Assembly: GCA_021838765.1 (NCBI GenBank)
Contig: JAKCCY010000005.1
Span: 16,565 to 62,343 of the forward strand
Source: Nitrospirota bacterium
GTDB taxonomy: Bacteria > Nitrospirota_A > Leptospirillia > Leptospirillales > Leptospirillaceae
Length of the DNA: 45,779 bases
Direction: 5' to 3'
Made by a program: the position numbers and the translations under genes. The notes beneath the pieces were generated by a model. The model had not been told where the DNA came from. It ran no database searches and saw only the letters and a list, made by a program, of their open reading frames with translations. Positions 8,682 to 18,492 of the stretch are shown here, piece after piece. The number at the start of each line of letters is the position of its first letter. The stretch's first letter is position 1.

Positions 8682-9556
8682 GAAAAATGATCCTCCTCTG
8701 CCAATGAGATAAGATACTGTCCGTAACCGTTCTTGGACATGGAACGACCGATCCTCATAATGTCTTCCCGGGATATGTACCCCATCCTGTAGGCAACTTC
8801 TTCCGGACACGCCACTTTCAGCCCCTGACGATTTTCAATCGCGGCGATAAAGTTTGAGGCTTCAAGAAGAGCCTCATGGGTTCCGGTATCAAGCCAGGCA
8901 GTACCTCTTCCCAATCGCTCGACGCGGAGAGAGCCTTTTGCTAGGTAAAGGCGGTTCAAGTCGGTAATCTCAAGCTCTCCTCTCTCCGAAGGAACAAGCG
9001 ATCTTGCATACTCGGAAACCATTCCATCATAAAAATAGAGTCCGGGAACAGCAAATCGGGACGGAGGATCCTTCGGCTTTTCCAGGATCCCGAGGACATT
9101 TCCTTCGGAATCGAAAGACAAAACGCCATATCGCTCGGGATCCTTGACCATATAACCGAAAATCAGCGCTCCGGTTTCAAGATGTGCCGACTTTTGCAAC
9201 ACTTCAGACAAACCATGACCGAAAAAGATATTGTCTCCCAGGACAAGGGCAACTGGCTCCTTCCTAATGAATGTCTCTCCGATCAGGAAAGCCTGGGCAA
9301 GCCCGGCAGGCGTCGGCTGAACCTCGTAGGAAAAGGAAAGCCCAAGCGTGGAGCCATCCCCGAGGAGAGCCTTGAAAAGCGGAAGATCCGATGGCGTAGA
9401 AATAATCAGAATCTCGCGAATTCCTGAAAGCATCAGTGTGACAAGAGGGTAATAGATCATGGGCTTGTCATAAACAGGCATCAGCTGCTTGCTCACGACA
9501 TGAGTCAAAGGGTGGAGTCGAGTTCCAGCACCGCCAGCCAAAATAATCCCTCTCAT
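8678..9556 (-). CDS. rfbA: glucose-1-phosphate thymidylyltransferase
   Basis: 292 residues, full length for RmlA. It makes dTDP-glucose from dTTP and glucose-1-phosphate. The signature [11 protein letters not shown] at the N-terminus binds nucleotide; [29 protein letters not shown] and the ITDLNRLYL block are typical. It overlaps rfbB by 4 bp (ATGA) and rfbC by 4 bp, so the three genes form one operon read B-A-C. Confidence 0.96.
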   Translation of the reverse strand: MRGIILAGGAGTRLHPLTHVVSKQLMPVYDKPMIYYPLVTLMLSGIREILIISTPSDLPLFKALLGDGSTLGLSFSYEVQPTPAGLAQAFLIGETFIRKEPVALVLGDNIFFGHGLSEVLQKSAHLETGALIFGYMVKDPERYGVLSFDSEGNVLGILEKPKDPPSRFAVPGLYFYDGMVSEYARSLVPSERGELEITDLNRLYLAKGSLRVERLGRGTAWLDTGTHEALLEASNFIAAIENRQGLKVACPEEVAYRMGYISREDIMRIGRSMSKNGYGQYLISLAEEDHFS

Positions 9557-10638
9557 TTTCCCCCCGTTTTCAAATCGGCCAAAACGCCTAACCTTTCACC
9601 CGAGTAGGTCCTGGAACGGATATCTTTCCACCACGCCTCATTTGTCAGATACCACCTTACGGTTTCACCGATCGCTGACTCAAACGAAAACTCCGGAGAC
9701 CAGGAAAGCTCTCTTTTCAGCCGGCTTGCATCCATGGCATAGCGCCGGTCATGCCCCGGACGATCTGTCACAAGTTTGACCTGCTCCATATAGGAACGGC
9801 CGTCTGGCCTTGGTCTTTCCTGATCCAGAATAGCCAGGATTGTATCAATCACCTTCCGGTTTGTCCTTTCGCTGTTCCCACCGATATTGTAGGTTTCACC
9901 AAGAGATCCCGCCTCATGGATGCGTCTGATCGCACGAACATGATCCCCGACATAAAGCCAGTCCCTGACATTGAGACCGTCCCCATACAGGGGGATTTCT
10001 TTACCTTCAATCGCCGCCAGGATAACCGTGGGAATCAATTTCTCCGGAAATTGCCATGGTCCAAAATTATTGGAACAGTTTGTTGTGATAACCGGCAGTC
10101 CATAGGTATGAAAATAGGCTCTTGCAAGGTGATCTGATGCCGCCTTTGACGCGGCATAAGGTGAATTTGGCGCATAGGGGGTTTTCTCGGTAAAGGGGGG
10201 ATCGGCCGGCCCAAGACTTCCAAAAACCTCATCGGTTGAAACATGGATGAACCGAAATCCTTTCCGGTCTGACGGGGAAGACACTGAAAGATATTTCCGG
10301 ACTTCGTCAAGAAGGACAAACGTTCCTTCCACATTGGTCTTTAAAAAGATCCCGGGGTGATCGATGGACCTGTCCACATGAGATTCTGCCGCGAAATGGA
10401 AGATCGCCGTTGGCTTAAACGATAATAAAAGGCTTTTGACCAATGAAGGATCAGAGATGTCACCCCGGACAAATTCATGGTCCGGGTCGTGATCAAGCGC
10501 AGCAAGATTAGCCCGATTGCCGGCATAGGTCAGAAGATCGAGCGTCATCACTTTGGCCAGATTGTTTTTCCGGGCTTCCAGTACAAAATTTGACCCAATA
10601 AAGCCCGCACCACCTGTTACAAGCCACCGTTTTGACAT
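9553..10638 (-). CDS. rfbB: dTDP-glucose 4,6-dehydratase
   Basis: 361 residues. An extended short-chain dehydrogenase with the NAD-binding [11 protein letters not shown] at the N-terminus, [19 protein letters not shown], and the catalytic YAASK in [13 protein letters not shown]. It dehydrates dTDP-glucose to the 4-keto-6-deoxy sugar. It is the first gene of the rfbBAC operon; the promoter must lie in the roughly 110 bp shared with the divergent leuC. rfbD (dTDP-rhamnose synthase) is not in this window. Confidence 0.96.
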   Translation of the reverse strand: MSKRWLVTGGAGFIGSNFVLEARKNNLAKVMTLDLLTYAGNRANLAALDHDPDHEFVRGDISDPSLVKSLLLSFKPTAIFHFAAESHVDRSIDHPGIFLKTNVEGTFVLLDEVRKYLSVSSPSDRKGFRFIHVSTDEVFGSLGPADPPFTEKTPYAPNSPYAASKAASDHLARAYFHTYGLPVITTNCSNNFGPWQFPEKLIPTVILAAIEGKEIPLYGDGLNVRDWLYVGDHVRAIRRIHEAGSLGETYNIGGNSERTNRKVIDTILAILDQERPRPDGRSYMEQVKLVTDRPGHDRRYAMDASRLKRELSWSPEFSFESAIGETVRWYLTNEAWWKDIRSRTYSGERLGVLADLKTGGK

Positions 10639-10750
10639 TTACCATCCTTTTTAAAATTCGGGCCAATGCACTCAAAAAGAATTTTTGATATCATAGCTAC
10701 TCATTTCATCTATTGAAACCCCGTGCACCAAAACAGGAGCCATGACAACA

Positions 10751-12148
10751 ATGGGACGAACTCTTTTAGAAAAAATCTGGGATGATCACGTCGTAAGCGA
10801 ATCGGACGGATCAACACTTCTATACATAGACCGGCAGCTGGTTCACGAAGTCACCAGCCCGCAGGCTTTTGAGGGACTTAAGCTCGCAGGGCGAGTCGTT
10901 CATCGCCCAACAGCAACACTTGCTGTCCCAGACCATAATGTTCCGACAACCGGGCGCAAAAATGGGATAGAAGATCCCATCAGCGCACTTCAGGTCGAGA
11001 CCCTGACAAAAAATGCAAGAGAGTACTCCGTCCCCATCTTTACGATGGACGACATCCGTCAGGGAATTGTTCATGTGATTGCGCCGGAGCAGGGATTTAC
11101 CCTTCCGGGAATGACCATTGTCTGCGGTGACAGCCACACGGCAACGCATGGAGCATTCGGGGCCCTTGCCTTCGGAGTGGGAACATCGGAAGTGGAACAT
11201 GTCATGGCCACACAAACGCTCATCCAGAAAAAGCCCAAGTCCTTCCTGATCAGGGTCAATGGGCACCTTCCCAAAGGAAGCACATCAAAAGACCTGATCC
11301 TTTACATCATCGGCCAGATCGGAACTGATGGAGGAACCGGCTACGTTCTTGAGTTTTCAGGAGACGCAGTCAGGGCCCTTTCCATGGAAGGAAGAATGAC
11401 CCTCTGCAACATGGCCATCGAAGCCGGTGCCAGAGCCGGGATGATTGCTCCGGATGATGTTACTTTTTCCTATATCAAGGGTCGTCCCATGGCACCCAAG
11501 GGTGAGCTCTGGGAAAAGGCGATTTCCTCATGGAAAACGTTGCATTCTGACCCTGACGCAAAGTTTGACCGGGTTCTTGAAATCGATGCCACCAGAATCG
11601 AACCACAGGTCACTTGGGGAACGAATCCGGGAATGGTTCTTTCGGTCACGGGGTCGATACCGTCTCCAGAGAGCTTCAAGGATGAAGTCTCGAAAGAAAA
11701 TGCCAGGAATGCCCTCAAGTACATGGGGCTGGAACCTGGAACACCATTGAGCGCGATCCCCATCGACCGGGTTTTCATCGGTTCCTGTACAAATGGAAGG
11801 ATCGAGGATCTGAGGGCGGCAGCTGGCGTTATAAAAGGACATAAGGTTTCCCCAAAAGTCCATGCCATGGTTGTGCCTGGCTCTGGGCTCGTCAGCCAGC
11901 AAGCAGAAAAGGAAGGTCTGGACAGGATTTTTATCGATGCGGGATTTGAATGGCGTGAACCAGGGTGCTCCATGTGCCTGGGAATGAATCCTGACCAGCT
12001 CCTGCCCGGAGAACGATGTGCATCCACCTCGAACAGAAACTTTGAAGGGAGACAGGGAAAAGGGGGAAGAACCCACCTTGTCAGCCCTGAAATGGCAGCA
12101 GCTGCAGCCATTTCAGGCCACTTTGTCGACATTCGAAACTGGAACTGA
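10751..12148 (+). CDS. leuC: 3-isopropylmalate dehydratase large subunit, copy 1
   Basis: An aconitase-family enzyme isomerising 2- and 3-isopropylmalate in leucine synthesis, or citramalate intermediates in some isoleucine pathways. It shows DSHT ([12 protein letters not shown]), and the [4Fe-4S] cysteines in [14 protein letters not shown] and [16 protein letters not shown] 10751 aligns with copy 2 ([15 protein letters not shown] against [15 protein letters not shown]); the ATG at 10742 lies only 2 nt after the AGGAG site. leuD follows after about 20 bp. A 105-bp segment (11384-11488) is almost identical to copy 2. Confidence 0.95.
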   Translation: MGRTLLEKIWDDHVVSESDGSTLLYIDRQLVHEVTSPQAFEGLKLAGRVVHRPTATLAVPDHNVPTTGRKNGIEDPISALQVETLTKNAREYSVPIFTMDDIRQGIVHVIAPEQGFTLPGMTIVCGDSHTATHGAFGALAFGVGTSEVEHVMATQTLIQKKPKSFLIRVNGHLPKGSTSKDLILYIIGQIGTDGGTGYVLEFSGDAVRALSMEGRMTLCNMAIEAGARAGMIAPDDVTFSYIKGRPMAPKGELWEKAISSWKTLHSDPDAKFDRVLEIDATRIEPQVTWGTNPGMVLSVTGSIPSPESFKDEVSKENARNALKYMGLEPGTPLSAIPIDRVFIGSCTNGRIEDLRAAAGVIKGHKVSPKVHAMVVPGSGLVSQQAEKEGLDRIFIDAGFEWREPGCSMCLGMNPDQLLPGERCASTSNRNFEGRQGKGGRTHLVSPEMAAAAAISGHFVDIRNWN

Positions 12149-12167
12149 AAATAAGGAAAAATACAAG

Positions 12168-12794
12168 ATGGAAGCATTTAAAACACTCAAGTCTATCGTC
12201 ATTCCTGTCGATCGCGCGAATGTAGATACAGATGCGATTATTCCCAAGCAATTTCTCAAAACCATCCACAGGACAGGTCTTGGAAAAAGCCTTTTTTATG
12301 ACTGGAGATACCTTTCTGATGGAGTGACGCCAAACCCCGACTTTGTCGTGAATCAGCCGCGCTACAAAGGTGGCAGGATTCTCCTCTCGAGAGAAAACTT
12401 TGGATCAGGGAGCTCCAGGGAGCACGCCCCCTGGGCGCTTCTGGATTTTGGCATAAAGGCCATTATCGCACCCTCCTTTGCTGATATTTTCTATAATAAC
12501 TGCTTCAAGAACGGGATCCTCCCCATCCGGATGGACCGGACGATTGTCGACGGAATGTTCAAAGACGTCGACCGAACGCCCGGATACCAGGTTGAGGTCA
12601 ACCTTGAGTCTCAAACGATTCTCCTTCCCGATGGAAAAAAACTTCCGTTTGAAATCGACTCCTTCCTCAAGAAATGCCTCATCGAAGGACTCGACGATAT
12701 CAGCCTGACCCTTGAGAAAAAGGCTCTGATCACCGACTACGAAAATCGGAGACGAAAAGATGCCCCGTGGCTTTTCCCCGACATGACTGCATGA
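12168..12794 (+). CDS. leuD: 3-isopropylmalate dehydratase small subunit, copy 1
   Basis: 208 residues, normal length; the swivel domain that completes the active site with LeuC. Motifs: VDTDAIIPKQFLK, SRENFGSGSSREHAPWAL (copy 2 has FGCGSS), and SFADIFYNNCFKNGILP. The start at 12168 has AAGGA about 10 nt upstream and matches the N-terminus of copy 2. The open frame back to 12018 overlaps the end of leuC in another frame. The stop overlaps the next gene's ATG (ATGA). Confidence 0.96.
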   Translation: MEAFKTLKSIVIPVDRANVDTDAIIPKQFLKTIHRTGLGKSLFYDWRYLSDGVTPNPDFVVNQPRYKGGRILLSRENFGSGSSREHAPWALLDFGIKAIIAPSFADIFYNNCFKNGILPIRMDRTIVDGMFKDVDRTPGYQVEVNLESQTILLPDGKKLPFEIDSFLKKCLIEGLDDISLTLEKKALITDYENRRRKDAPWLFPDMTA

Positions 12795-13843
12795 ACGAAA
12801 CAAAGGACAGAAAATCCCTTTTTGTGTTGCTTGGGCTGGCAACGATTCTGGCGTACTGGGTCATCGCACCCTATCTGGAACCGCTTGTCTGGGGGGCGAT
12901 TATGGCATTCGCCCTCTCCCCCATCCAGCGCTTCATCAAAAAATGGATCTCAAGCTCCTTTATGGCAGCATTGCTGACGGTCTTCCTGTTCTGCCTCCTG
13001 GTTCTTCTACCACTGACACTTCTGGCTGTTCCCATCGGTCAGGAGATTTTCCTTGAGACACTTTCTCTCAGGGATTTTCTCCAAAACCCGTCGGCAACAC
13101 TCCCCTCATGGCTGATAAAACTTCCATTTATTGGCCACAAGATCTCCCTTCTGACCACCGGGTTACGGACAAACACCCAGATGCTGACTGGCGTCACGGG
13201 AAAACTTGAATCCCACCTCATGGAAATCGGCAACCAGTTTCTCTCCATTGCTTCAAGTTTGGGACATTGGCTGATCAAGCTTCTCATCATGCTCCTCGGA
13301 ACATTTGCTTTTCTTTTTCATGGCCAAAATATCTGGGAACAAATCAGCCGGTTGTCCGACTCCGCAGCCGGAGAAAATCTGACAAGGCCCTTGGGTGTTA
13401 TCCCGCCAACAACCAAGGGGATCATCTATGGGCTTTTTTTTACATCCCTTGCTCAAGCCCTCTTGGCCGCACCGGCCCTTAAGATTGCTGGGGTTCCCAA
13501 CATTCTGCTTCTCTCGACCGCCATTTTTATCGCCTCTCTGTTTCCGGTGGGAGCAACCATCATCTGGCTTCCGGCCACCATCTACCTTCTGGCAACAGGA
13601 CACCCCATCACTGCAGTTGTCTTCGCATCATGGAACATGTTGGTATCGGGAGGCATGGAACACTTCGTCAAACCCATGTTTATAGGAAGAACCTCCCACA
13701 TCCCTTTTCTCATGATCTTGCTGGGAGTTCTCGGAGGACTTGAGACATTTGGCTTGATTGGTCTTTTCATTGGCCCAATCATCCTGTCAGTCTTTCTGGA
13801 AGTATGGCGTCACATGCTCCCGCCTCAATCAGAAGCCCATTGA
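12791..13843 (+). CDS. AI-2E family (PerM-like) membrane protein
   Basis: About 350 residues with several hydrophobic segments, including two at the N-terminus (FVLLGLATILAYWVIAPYLEPLVWGAIMAFAL and MAALLTVFLFCLLVLLPLT) and a group at the C-terminus. The C-terminal pattern with FVKPMFIGRTSHIPFLMILLGVLGG is typical of the AI-2E/PerM transporter family. Members export diverse small molecules or ions; the substrate cannot be read from sequence. ATG 12791 overlaps the leuD stop by 4 bp, so it is probably translated with leuCD. Nothing visible ties it to leucine chemically. Confidence 0.88.
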   Translation: MNETKDRKSLFVLLGLATILAYWVIAPYLEPLVWGAIMAFALSPIQRFIKKWISSSFMAALLTVFLFCLLVLLPLTLLAVPIGQEIFLETLSLRDFLQNPSATLPSWLIKLPFIGHKISLLTTGLRTNTQMLTGVTGKLESHLMEIGNQFLSIASSLGHWLIKLLIMLLGTFAFLFHGQNIWEQISRLSDSAAGENLTRPLGVIPPTTKGIIYGLFFTSLAQALLAAPALKIAGVPNILLLSTAIFIASLFPVGATIIWLPATIYLLATGHPITAVVFASWNMLVSGGMEHFVKPMFIGRTSHIPFLMILLGVLGGLETFGLIGLFIGPIILSVFLEVWRHMLPPQSEAH

Positions 13844-14395
13844 TCTAAAGCGATACAAAAAACTGCCCGCAGAAAACCCAGTTCTTATGCTCAATGCACC
13901 ACTTGAAATGCAATGGGTGGCATGCTTAACCCTTTTTCTGAACCCGCATACTCCCACATGGATACTGTCGTTGGCATATCACTATACCCAGCTCAGGGAA
14001 TCAAACGACAATACTGCAGACAATCATGAAGACGGATCGAAAAAATAATTGCCTCTATTCCCCGCCCAGCGAAAAATGAGTCTTGATGCCCTGAACATCC
14101 GAAAAACCCTGATTCACCCGGACCAGGATGCGCTCTCAATCTTTTTGGGAGCACAGAAATGAGTAGTGTTCGATCAGAAACGACAAGAGTCGTATCAAAA
14201 ACGCTCAATTCACTCTTGTCGTTAACAGGAATTCGCTCTGTCGGATATTGGTATGATGAAGCAGAAAACCTCTCTCTGACTCATCATCTTGAAAGCTGAG
14301 GAATCATGAACTGCAAACCGGACAAATCGACTTGCTACAAACATTCTCCCAATAGGCAATTGACAAAACAGGCTACTTCCGGCAGAATACCCCTC
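13844..14395. other. 552-bp region with no gene recognised
   Basis: It lies between the AI-2E gene and tRNA-Lys. Short open frames are present but have no ribosome sites or recognisable products. It holds a 12-bp perfect inverted repeat (14179-14223). No T-tailed terminator for the leuCD operon was found. Confidence 0.5.
14179..14223. repeat. 12-bp perfect inverted repeat
   Basis: AACGACAAGAGT (14179-14190) and ACTCTTGTCGTT (14212-14223) separated by 21 bp. There is no T run, so it is not a standard terminator. It may be an operator or part of a structured RNA or a mobile-element remnant. Confidence 0.7.
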
Positions 14396-14471
14396 GAGCC
14401 GCTAGCTCATTCGGTAGAGCATCGCCCTTTTAAGGCGAGTGTGCTGGGATCGAAACCCAGGCGGCTCACCA
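14396..14471 (+). tRNA. tRNA-Lys(TTT) with unusual T-loop
   Basis: Acceptor GAGCCGC/GCGGCTC, D-stem GCTC/GAGC, anticodon stem TCGCC/GGCGA with loop CTTTTAA, T-stem CTGGG/CCCAG, CCA encoded, 76 nt. The T-loop reads ATCGAAA: position 54, almost always T, is A. Confidence 0.95.
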
Positions 14472-14794
14472 TTGGTCTCAAAACTTTCGGGAATTTCTCG
14501 TTCTTCCCTCAGCACTCACCAGCTTTTCCATCCTCCTGATCGCCTTATTCTTCCCCGGTCTCCTGAAATACCCAAAAAATGATTTGGCCCCCGATATGTG
14601 CATCAAACGATCATGAACATAGTCTCGCTGAACGAGATCACTCATTCTTGTCGATGGAGACCCTCCCCCTTTTCTCCAAAGATTTTATCCGTGTGAAAGC
14701 GTACAGAACAAACTCCCCAAGAATTGTAATCTAGGTCCGAGCTTATTATTTGGCTCTAACACCTGATCATCACATCCAACAAAGGAGTCTTCCC
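14472..14794. other. 323-bp intergenic region
   Basis: Between tRNA-Lys and the His-rich small gene. No gene or clear regulatory element found; a promoter for the downstream gene is expected here. Confidence 0.4.
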
Positions 14795-15037
14795 ATGATT
14801 ACTGAAACAGAAAAAGACAAATCCAAAATGAAACCGCAAGAACATCACAAGGAAGCAGCCGAACATCACGAAGAAGCGGCAAAACATCACAAGGAAGCAA
14901 GCAAGATGTATGAAAGCGGCGATCATAAGAGTGCTGCACATCATGCACACTCAGCATCCGGACACTCCAATGCTGCAGAAGAGCACGAAAACGAAGCGAG
15001 CAGAAAACACGCTGCCACATTCGGTACCAAAAAGTAA
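14795..15037 (+). CDS. small His/Ala/Glu-rich helical protein
   Basis: 80 residues beginning MITETEKDKSKMK, with AAAGGAG 7 nt before the ATG at 14795; the longer open frame from 14750 lacks a ribosome site. The body consists of repeats of the form HHKEAAEHHEEAAKHHKEAS followed by SAAHHAHSASGHSNAAEEH. It has no signal peptide and is highly polar, so it is probably a soluble helical or disordered protein. Similar small proteins occur in many bacteria with no assigned function. Metal binding or acid buffering by histidines is speculation. Confidence 0.75.
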   Translation: MITETEKDKSKMKPQEHHKEAAEHHEEAAKHHKEASKMYESGDHKSAAHHAHSASGHSNAAEEHENEASRKHAATFGTKK

Positions 15038-15360
15038 GGGAATACTTCCCTGAAAAGAAATTCAGGGCCTATCCATCGGGAAACCCCGGTGGATAGGCTT
15101 CCTTGAACACCCCCGAACCCATCCGCTGAAGTTCTTTTCCGCACACCCGGACAGAACATCTCTCGTGACAGGCGAAGAGAGTTACTCCATCAGATCACCT
15201 GGGAAAGGCCCGCAAAAACCAGAAGAAACCATTCCTCTCCCCATTCAAGTCATCCTGACACATTCGACGATCTCGTGGAGATCTACAATCCGATGTGCAA
15301 CAAGCAGATCCTGATCTCCTCCACCCTGACCACCGTATCCCGGCGCCGTCCCAGGAAGGA
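15038..15360. other. 323-bp intergenic region with tandem hairpins
   Basis: Holds two adjacent hairpins just after the His-rich gene (listed separately) and then sequence of rising GC content leading into the LysR gene. No gene recognised. Confidence 0.5.
15048..15102 (+). terminator. tandem hairpins, possible terminator
   Basis: CCCTGAA/TTCAGGG (15048-15054, 15061-15067) is directly followed by GCCTATCCA/TGGATAGGC (15067-15075, 15090-15098). The tail CTTCCTTG is only weakly T-rich, so termination is uncertain. Confidence 0.45.
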
Positions 15361-16293
15361 TCAGCCGCGTCGGACACCGTCCGAGCGTGGATCAAAAAGC
15401 CGCTCTCGGAGGAGCTCGATCAGGGCCGTTTCGTGAACACTCTGGCTCTTTCCGCTTCTGACAAGAACTCCGATCTCCCGGGACTCCCCGAACTCGCTGA
15501 GTGGACAGGAGACGAGCATGGGGTAGCGGCCTGGAACTGTGGTGAGGAGACGCTCCGGGAGGATCGCACACCCGAGAGCCATCTCCACCCCTGCGGCAAT
15601 CGCCTCAAGTGTTTCGAACTCGCTGACCTCCCCCGGCCGGACCTTTTTCCTCCGGAAGGCCCGGTCGATCAGGACCCGGGTGGCCGAGACAGCGGGAGGA
15701 AGGATCAGGGGATACGCCGCCAGTTCTTCGAGGCTCACGCCGGTGCCTCCTGAAACCGGGTGGTCGATGGGGACAGCGGCCACGAAGGTATCAGTCCAGA
15801 GCCGGATCTGGCGAAGCCCCTCGACCCGGCCGGGAAGAGTCACCACGGCAAGATCAAGCATCCCCTCCCGAACCCGGACCGCCATCTCCTCGGAGGAGCC
15901 GATGGAGAGGTCGATCCTCACCTCCGGCGACCTCCCCCGAAACTCCCGAACGGGGCCTGCAAGACCCGAAGCTGCCACATAGTGGCTTGCCCCAGCAGCG
16001 ATCCTGTGCCGACTGGCCCCATCAGCCTCCCGAACACGTGCGAGACCCTCCCCGATCCGTTGGAAGATCTCCTCCGACTCCCTGAGAAGACTTTCCCCTG
16101 CGGCGGTGAGCCGCACGCCCCGGCCGAACCGGGCGAAGAGGGGAACACCGACCTCCCGGGCAAGGATCCCCATCTGGCGCGTTACAGCCGGTTGAGTCAT
16201 GTGGCGGGCTTCGGCCGCCCGGTGCATGCTGCCGGAGGTTGCCACCGCGCGAAAGGTCTCGAGATAGTCGAGGGTCACAAGCTTATTGATCAT
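15361..16293 (-). CDS. LysR-family transcriptional regulator
   Basis: 310 residues, standard length. N-terminal winged HTH (about 5-65: DYLETFRAVATSGSMHRAAEARHMTQPAVTRQMG) followed by the periplasmic-binding-like effector domain (VRIDLSIGSSEEMAVRVREGMLDLAVV...). It is divergently transcribed from the second leuCD pair across a 132-bp AT-rich spacer, the classic LysR layout, so it most likely controls leuC2D2 and itself. A pathway intermediate such as an isopropylmalate or citramalate compound is a reasonable inducer by analogy with LeuO/LeuR types. The gene is strikingly GC-rich compared with the flanks. Confidence 0.92.
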   Translation of the reverse strand: MINKLVTLDYLETFRAVATSGSMHRAAEARHMTQPAVTRQMGILAREVGVPLFARFGRGVRLTAAGESLLRESEEIFQRIGEGLARVREADGASRHRIAAGASHYVAASGLAGPVREFRGRSPEVRIDLSIGSSEEMAVRVREGMLDLAVVTLPGRVEGLRQIRLWTDTFVAAVPIDHPVSGGTGVSLEELAAYPLILPPAVSATRVLIDRAFRRKKVRPGEVSEFETLEAIAAGVEMALGCAILPERLLTTVPGRYPMLVSCPLSEFGESREIGVLVRSGKSQSVHETALIELLRERLFDPRSDGVRRG

Positions 16294-16329
16294 TTTTTCC
16301 TATCTTTTTACTAAAAAAGTTTAATTTTA

Positions 16330-16342
16330 CTTATCAAATAAG
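16330..16342. promoter_or_regulatory. candidate LysR operator
   Basis: CTTAT-CAA-ATAAG is a short perfect inverted repeat with a T-N11-A arrangement (T16331 to A16343) in the AT-rich spacer between the divergent LysR and leuC2 genes. Position and symmetry fit a LysR-type binding site. Confidence 0.5.
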
Positions 16343-16425
16343 ATTGTCTACACTTCAAGAGAAAGTTGCAAGCGGAGGATTCTCCTTCGCGGCAGGAGTC
16401 CATAACAGAGATTAAGGAGGTCGTC

Positions 16426-17829
16426 ATGGCCAGAACAATCATCGACAAGATATGGGACGACCACGCGGTAACGGATGAAAATGGAACCGCCCTTCTCTAT
16501 ATCGATCGCCACCTGATCCACGAGGTCACGAGCCCCCAGGCCTTTGAAGGACTCCGGATGGCCGGAAGAAAGGTGCGCCGTCCCGAGCTTACATTTGCCG
16601 TTCCCGACCACAATGTGCCAACCACCGACCGCACTCGCGGCATCTCCGACCCCGAAAGCGCCCTCCAGGTAGAGACACTGGCCAAAAATGCCCGCGAGTT
16701 CGGGATCACTCACTTTTCTATGAACGACCAGCGGCAGGGAATTGTCCACGTCACTCCCCCCGAACAGGGGATCAGCCTTCCCGGACAGACCATCGTCTGC
16801 GGCGACAGCCATACGTCCACCCACGGCGCCTTCGGATCGCTGGGCTTCGGGATCGGCACCTCCGAAGTGGAGCATATCCTGGCCACCCAGACCCTTCCCC
16901 AGACCCGTCCCCGGACGATGGAGATCCAGATCCAGGGACATCCCCCCAAAGGAATCACTCCCAAGGATCTCATCCTCGCCGTCATCGGCCAGATCGGGAC
17001 CGCCGGGGGCACAGGCTACATCATTGAGTTCACCGGAGAGGCCGTCCGGTCCCTCTCGATGGAAGGAAGAATGACCCTCTGCAACATGGCCATCGAGGCC
17101 GGTGCCAGAACCGGAATGATTGCTCCGGATGATGTTACTTTTTCCTATATCAAGGGTCGTCCCTACGCTCCCAAGGGAGAGCTTTGGGAAAAGGCCGTCG
17201 CTTTCTGGAAGACACTTCCCTCCGACCCTCAAGCCCCATACGACCGTACCGTCACAGTCGACATCTCCTCCCTCGCCCCCCAGGTCACATGGGGAACCAA
17301 CCCAAGCCAGGTCACCGGTATCGACGGTCGGGTTCCCGATCCGGAGAGCTTCCCGGACCCGGTCGTCCGGGATTCGGCCAGAAAGGCTCTGGCGTACATG
17401 GGGCTCGTCCCGGGAACGCCGATCGCGGAGATCCCCATCACCCGCATCTTCATCGGCTCCTGCACAAACGGACGCATTGAGGATCTCCGGGCAGCCGCCA
17501 TGGTTGTGAAGGGCCGAAAGGTGGCCAGGGGCGTCTCCGCCATGGTTGTGCCCGGCTCGGGACTCGTGCGGGCCCAGGCGGAAAAGGAGGGACTCCATAC
17601 CATCTTTATCGAGGCCGGTCTCCAGTGGCGTGAGCCGGGGTGCTCCATGTGCATCGGCATGAACCCCGACCAGCTGGCCCCCTTCGAGCGCTGCGCCTCG
17701 ACCTCGAACCGAAACTTTGAAGGACGCCAGGGAAAGAACGGGCGAACACATCTCGTCAGCCCTGAGATGGCGGCCGCCGCCGCTGTCACTGGCCACTTTG
17801 CCGACCACCGGACTCTTTCCGGGTCCTGA
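16426..17829 (+). CDS. leuC: 3-isopropylmalate dehydratase large subunit, copy 2
   Basis: 467 residues, full length, with [26 protein letters not shown] and [13 protein letters not shown] intact, so the [4Fe-4S] site and active site are preserved. The start at 16426 has TAAGGAGG 5 nt upstream. Protein identity to copy 1 is high, but codon use is much more GC-rich: one 60-base line (17221) counts 39 GC against 31 in a comparable line of copy 1 (11581). The exception is 17059-17163, which matches copy 1 almost exactly. It may serve leucine, or the citramalate route to isoleucine; sequence alone does not decide. Confidence 0.95.
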   Translation: MARTIIDKIWDDHAVTDENGTALLYIDRHLIHEVTSPQAFEGLRMAGRKVRRPELTFAVPDHNVPTTDRTRGISDPESALQVETLAKNAREFGITHFSMNDQRQGIVHVTPPEQGISLPGQTIVCGDSHTSTHGAFGSLGFGIGTSEVEHILATQTLPQTRPRTMEIQIQGHPPKGITPKDLILAVIGQIGTAGGTGYIIEFTGEAVRSLSMEGRMTLCNMAIEAGARTGMIAPDDVTFSYIKGRPYAPKGELWEKAVAFWKTLPSDPQAPYDRTVTVDISSLAPQVTWGTNPSQVTGIDGRVPDPESFPDPVVRDSARKALAYMGLVPGTPIAEIPITRIFIGSCTNGRIEDLRAAAMVVKGRKVARGVSAMVVPGSGLVRAQAEKEGLHTIFIEAGLQWREPGCSMCIGMNPDQLAPFERCASTSNRNFEGRQGKNGRTHLVSPEMAAAAAVTGHFADHRTLSGS

Positions 17830-17850
17830 CACTCTAACAAGGAGCTTTTC

Positions 17851-18492
17851 ATGGATGCCTTTGTCACCCTCGACGCTTTGGTCGCCCCCATCGACCGCGC
17901 CAATATCGATACCGATGCCATCATCCCCAAGCAGTTTCTGAAGACCATACGCCGCACAGGGCTGGGAGTAGCACTCTTTTACGACTGGCGCTACAAAGAT
18001 GCCCCCTCCGACGGACGAACCGAAGGACTGAAGACAGACCCCTCCTTCATCCTGAACGATCCCCGGTACGCGGGCGCAAAGATCCTTCTCGCCCGGGAAA
18101 ACTTCGGATGCGGATCCTCCCGCGAGCATGCTCCCTGGGCCCTCCTCGACTACGGGTTCCGGGCGATCATCGCTCCCTCCTTCGGCGATATCTTCTACAA
18201 CAACTGCTTCAAGAACGGGATCCTCCCGGTGGTACTTTTGCCCGACCAGATCGAGCGGCTGCTCTCGGAGGCCACAAAGACTCCCGGCTACCGTCTCTTG
18301 ATCGACCTTTCCTCCCAGACGGTGGTCCTGCCCTCAAAAGAGGCGTTCACATTCACAATCGACCCGGTCAGGAAAAGCCACCTTCTCAAAGGCCTCGACG
18401 AGATCGGCCTGACCGAGAAGAAATCGGCCCTTATTGACGCCTACGAGAAGAAGCGGAGAGAGTGGGCCCCCGGACTCACCCCTGCGGGTTAG
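17851..18492 (+). CDS. leuD: 3-isopropylmalate dehydratase small subunit, copy 2
   Basis: 213 residues, with IDTDAIIPKQFLK, ARENFGCGSSREHAPWAL and SFGDIFYNNCFKNGILP. It starts 21 bp after leuC2 with AAGGAG as ribosome site. Its N-terminus (MDAFVTLDALVAPIDRAN) aligns with copy 1 (MEAFKTLKSIVIPVDRAN). It contains a small insertion in the variable loop (YKDAPSDGRTEGLKTDPSF against YLSDGVTPNPDF), which in this family can affect substrate choice. Like leuC2 it is GC-rich. Confidence 0.95.
   Translation: MDAFVTLDALVAPIDRANIDTDAIIPKQFLKTIRRTGLGVALFYDWRYKDAPSDGRTEGLKTDPSFILNDPRYAGAKILLARENFGCGSSREHAPWALLDYGFRAIIAPSFGDIFYNNCFKNGILPVVLLPDQIERLLSEATKTPGYRLLIDLSSQTVVLPSKEAFTFTIDPVRKSHLLKGLDEIGLTEKKSALIDAYEKKRREWAPGLTPAG

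Noticed and set aside
14306..14539. Open frame across tRNA-Lys
   Set aside because: Translated tRNA sequence; no ribosome site.
15295..16314. Plus-strand frames opposite the LysR gene
   Set aside because: Shadows of a GC-rich gene; the LysR protein is clear on the minus strand.
16348..18129. 593-codon frame antisense to leuC2/leuD2
   Set aside because: A shadow frame caused by the GC-rich third positions of leuC2; the plus strand has an unmistakable enzyme.
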